From an uncultured Clostridia bacterium (GTDB taxonomy: Bacteria; Bacillota; Clostridia; Oscillospirales; CAG-272), in contig CALBLD010000122.1 of NCBI GenBank assembly GCA_937895775.1, positions 1 through 6,268 on the forward strand: a stretch of 6,268 bases of DNA. The letters run 5' to 3'. Of this stretch, positions 5,910 through 6,268 are shown piece by piece. The position numbers and the translations under genes are program-made. Numbering within the stretch: position 1 is the stretch's first letter; each line of letters begins with the position of its first letter. The notes beneath the pieces were generated by a model. That model did no database searches and was not told the DNA's origin. It saw only the letters and a list, made by a program, of their open reading frames with translations.

Positions 5910-6268
5910 GAGTTTGCCATTTCTTTCAGCAGTGCCGTGGCAAAGTCGGAGACATCAATGGCTTCAAGCTTTGAAATGATTTTGTCGGTCTCGTCTTCAT
6001 CACCACTGAGAAGTGACGCAAATCCGAGGAGCTGACAGCCGGCGAGCGTGTGCGCTTTCACAATGTCATATGAGAAAGGCGAGTACGCGGGAGAACCGAC
6101 GCCGTAGTAGTCGTTGACAGCGGCGTTTCTGATCTTGTCGTTTCCGATTCTGCGGAGATCGTTTGCAAGGTCGGCACATTCTTCGTCTTTACCGAGTCTG
6201 CTTAGCGCAAGACACTGGAAATAGCTGTGAATCGTGGGTGAGCCGTTTGTGGACAGCGCAAGCAGATC
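5906..6268 (-). CDS. C-terminal part of a TPR/DUF5107-like protein (5' end outside window)
   Basis: The minus strand is open from the window edge to a TGA at 5908-5906, giving 120 residues of the C-terminus of a larger protein. The segment is helical, with TPR-like pairs: SYFQCLALSRLGKDEECADLA, then the stretch NDYYGVGSPAYSPFSYD, then KAHTLAGCQLLGFASLLSGDED and a last helix (KIISKLEAID through ATALLKEMANS). Tyr-Tyr/Phe-x-Val, a short hydrophobic linker and then an Ala-His-x-Leu-Ala-Gly helix is the pattern I associate with the C-terminal TPR region of DUF5107 proteins, which are usually encoded near glycoside-metabolism genes and carry a mutarotase-like N-terminal domain. Only the tail is visible, so this identification is moderate. 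The gene is the first of a coupled pair with the epimerase, whose ATG overlaps this stop. Confidence 0.65.
   Translation of the reverse strand, partial: DLLALSTNGSPTIHSYFQCLALSRLGKDEECADLANDLRRIGNDKIRNAAVNDYYGVGSPAYSPFSYDIVKAHTLAGCQLLGFASLLSGDEDETDKIISKLEAIDVSDFATALLKEMANS

Noticed and set aside
5514..6035. A 173-codon open frame on the plus strand opposite the epimerase start
   Set aside because: It is antisense to the conserved epimerase and to the coupled upstream gene, and its composition is that of a shadow frame.

Overview
The window looks like chromosomal DNA of a Firmicute, most likely a gut-type Clostridia (Oscillospiraceae/Ruminococcaceae-like). This rests on the purine-rich Shine-Dalgarno sites, clear sigma-A-type promoters, medium GC, a pnp gene with a short charged tail, and protein families typical of that group. 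The taxonomic call is an inference from style, not from a marker gene. I see no tRNA, rRNA, CRISPR array, insertion sequence or obvious phage gene.

Layout. (1) 1-390, plus strand: the 3' end of pnp (polynucleotide phosphorylase), followed by a strong hairpin terminator. (2) 499-2097, minus strand: an SLC13/ArsB-like anion permease and, upstream of it, a 124-residue protein I do not recognise. Each has its own good promoter (TTGAAA, 17 bp, then TATAAT or TATCAT). (3) 2098-2258: a divergent control region with back-to-back promoters. (4) 2259-4897, plus strand: a two-gene operon. The first gene encodes a cytoplasmic protein with beta-propeller-like sequence and an unusual hydrophobic insert. 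The second encodes a fusion of a VTT (TVP38/TMEM64, DedA-like) membrane domain with a complete HAD phosphatase of the phosphoglycolate-phosphatase type. (5) 4901-4935: a hairpin between convergent genes. (6) 4953-6268, minus strand: an aldose 1-epimerase-like protein whose start codon overlaps the stop codon of an upstream gene. That upstream gene is cut by the window edge and resembles the C-terminus of TPR/DUF5107-type proteins.

How the parts fit. The right-hand minus-strand pair points to carbohydrate metabolism. The central operon is the most unusual part: an in-frame VTT-HAD fusion, with no sign of a frameshift, made with a propeller-like protein that may lie on the membrane. A membrane-tethered phosphatase module is a reasonable guess, but the substrate cannot be read from sequence. 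No well-defined new multi-gene system is evident; the interesting points are domain architecture and unrecognised proteins.
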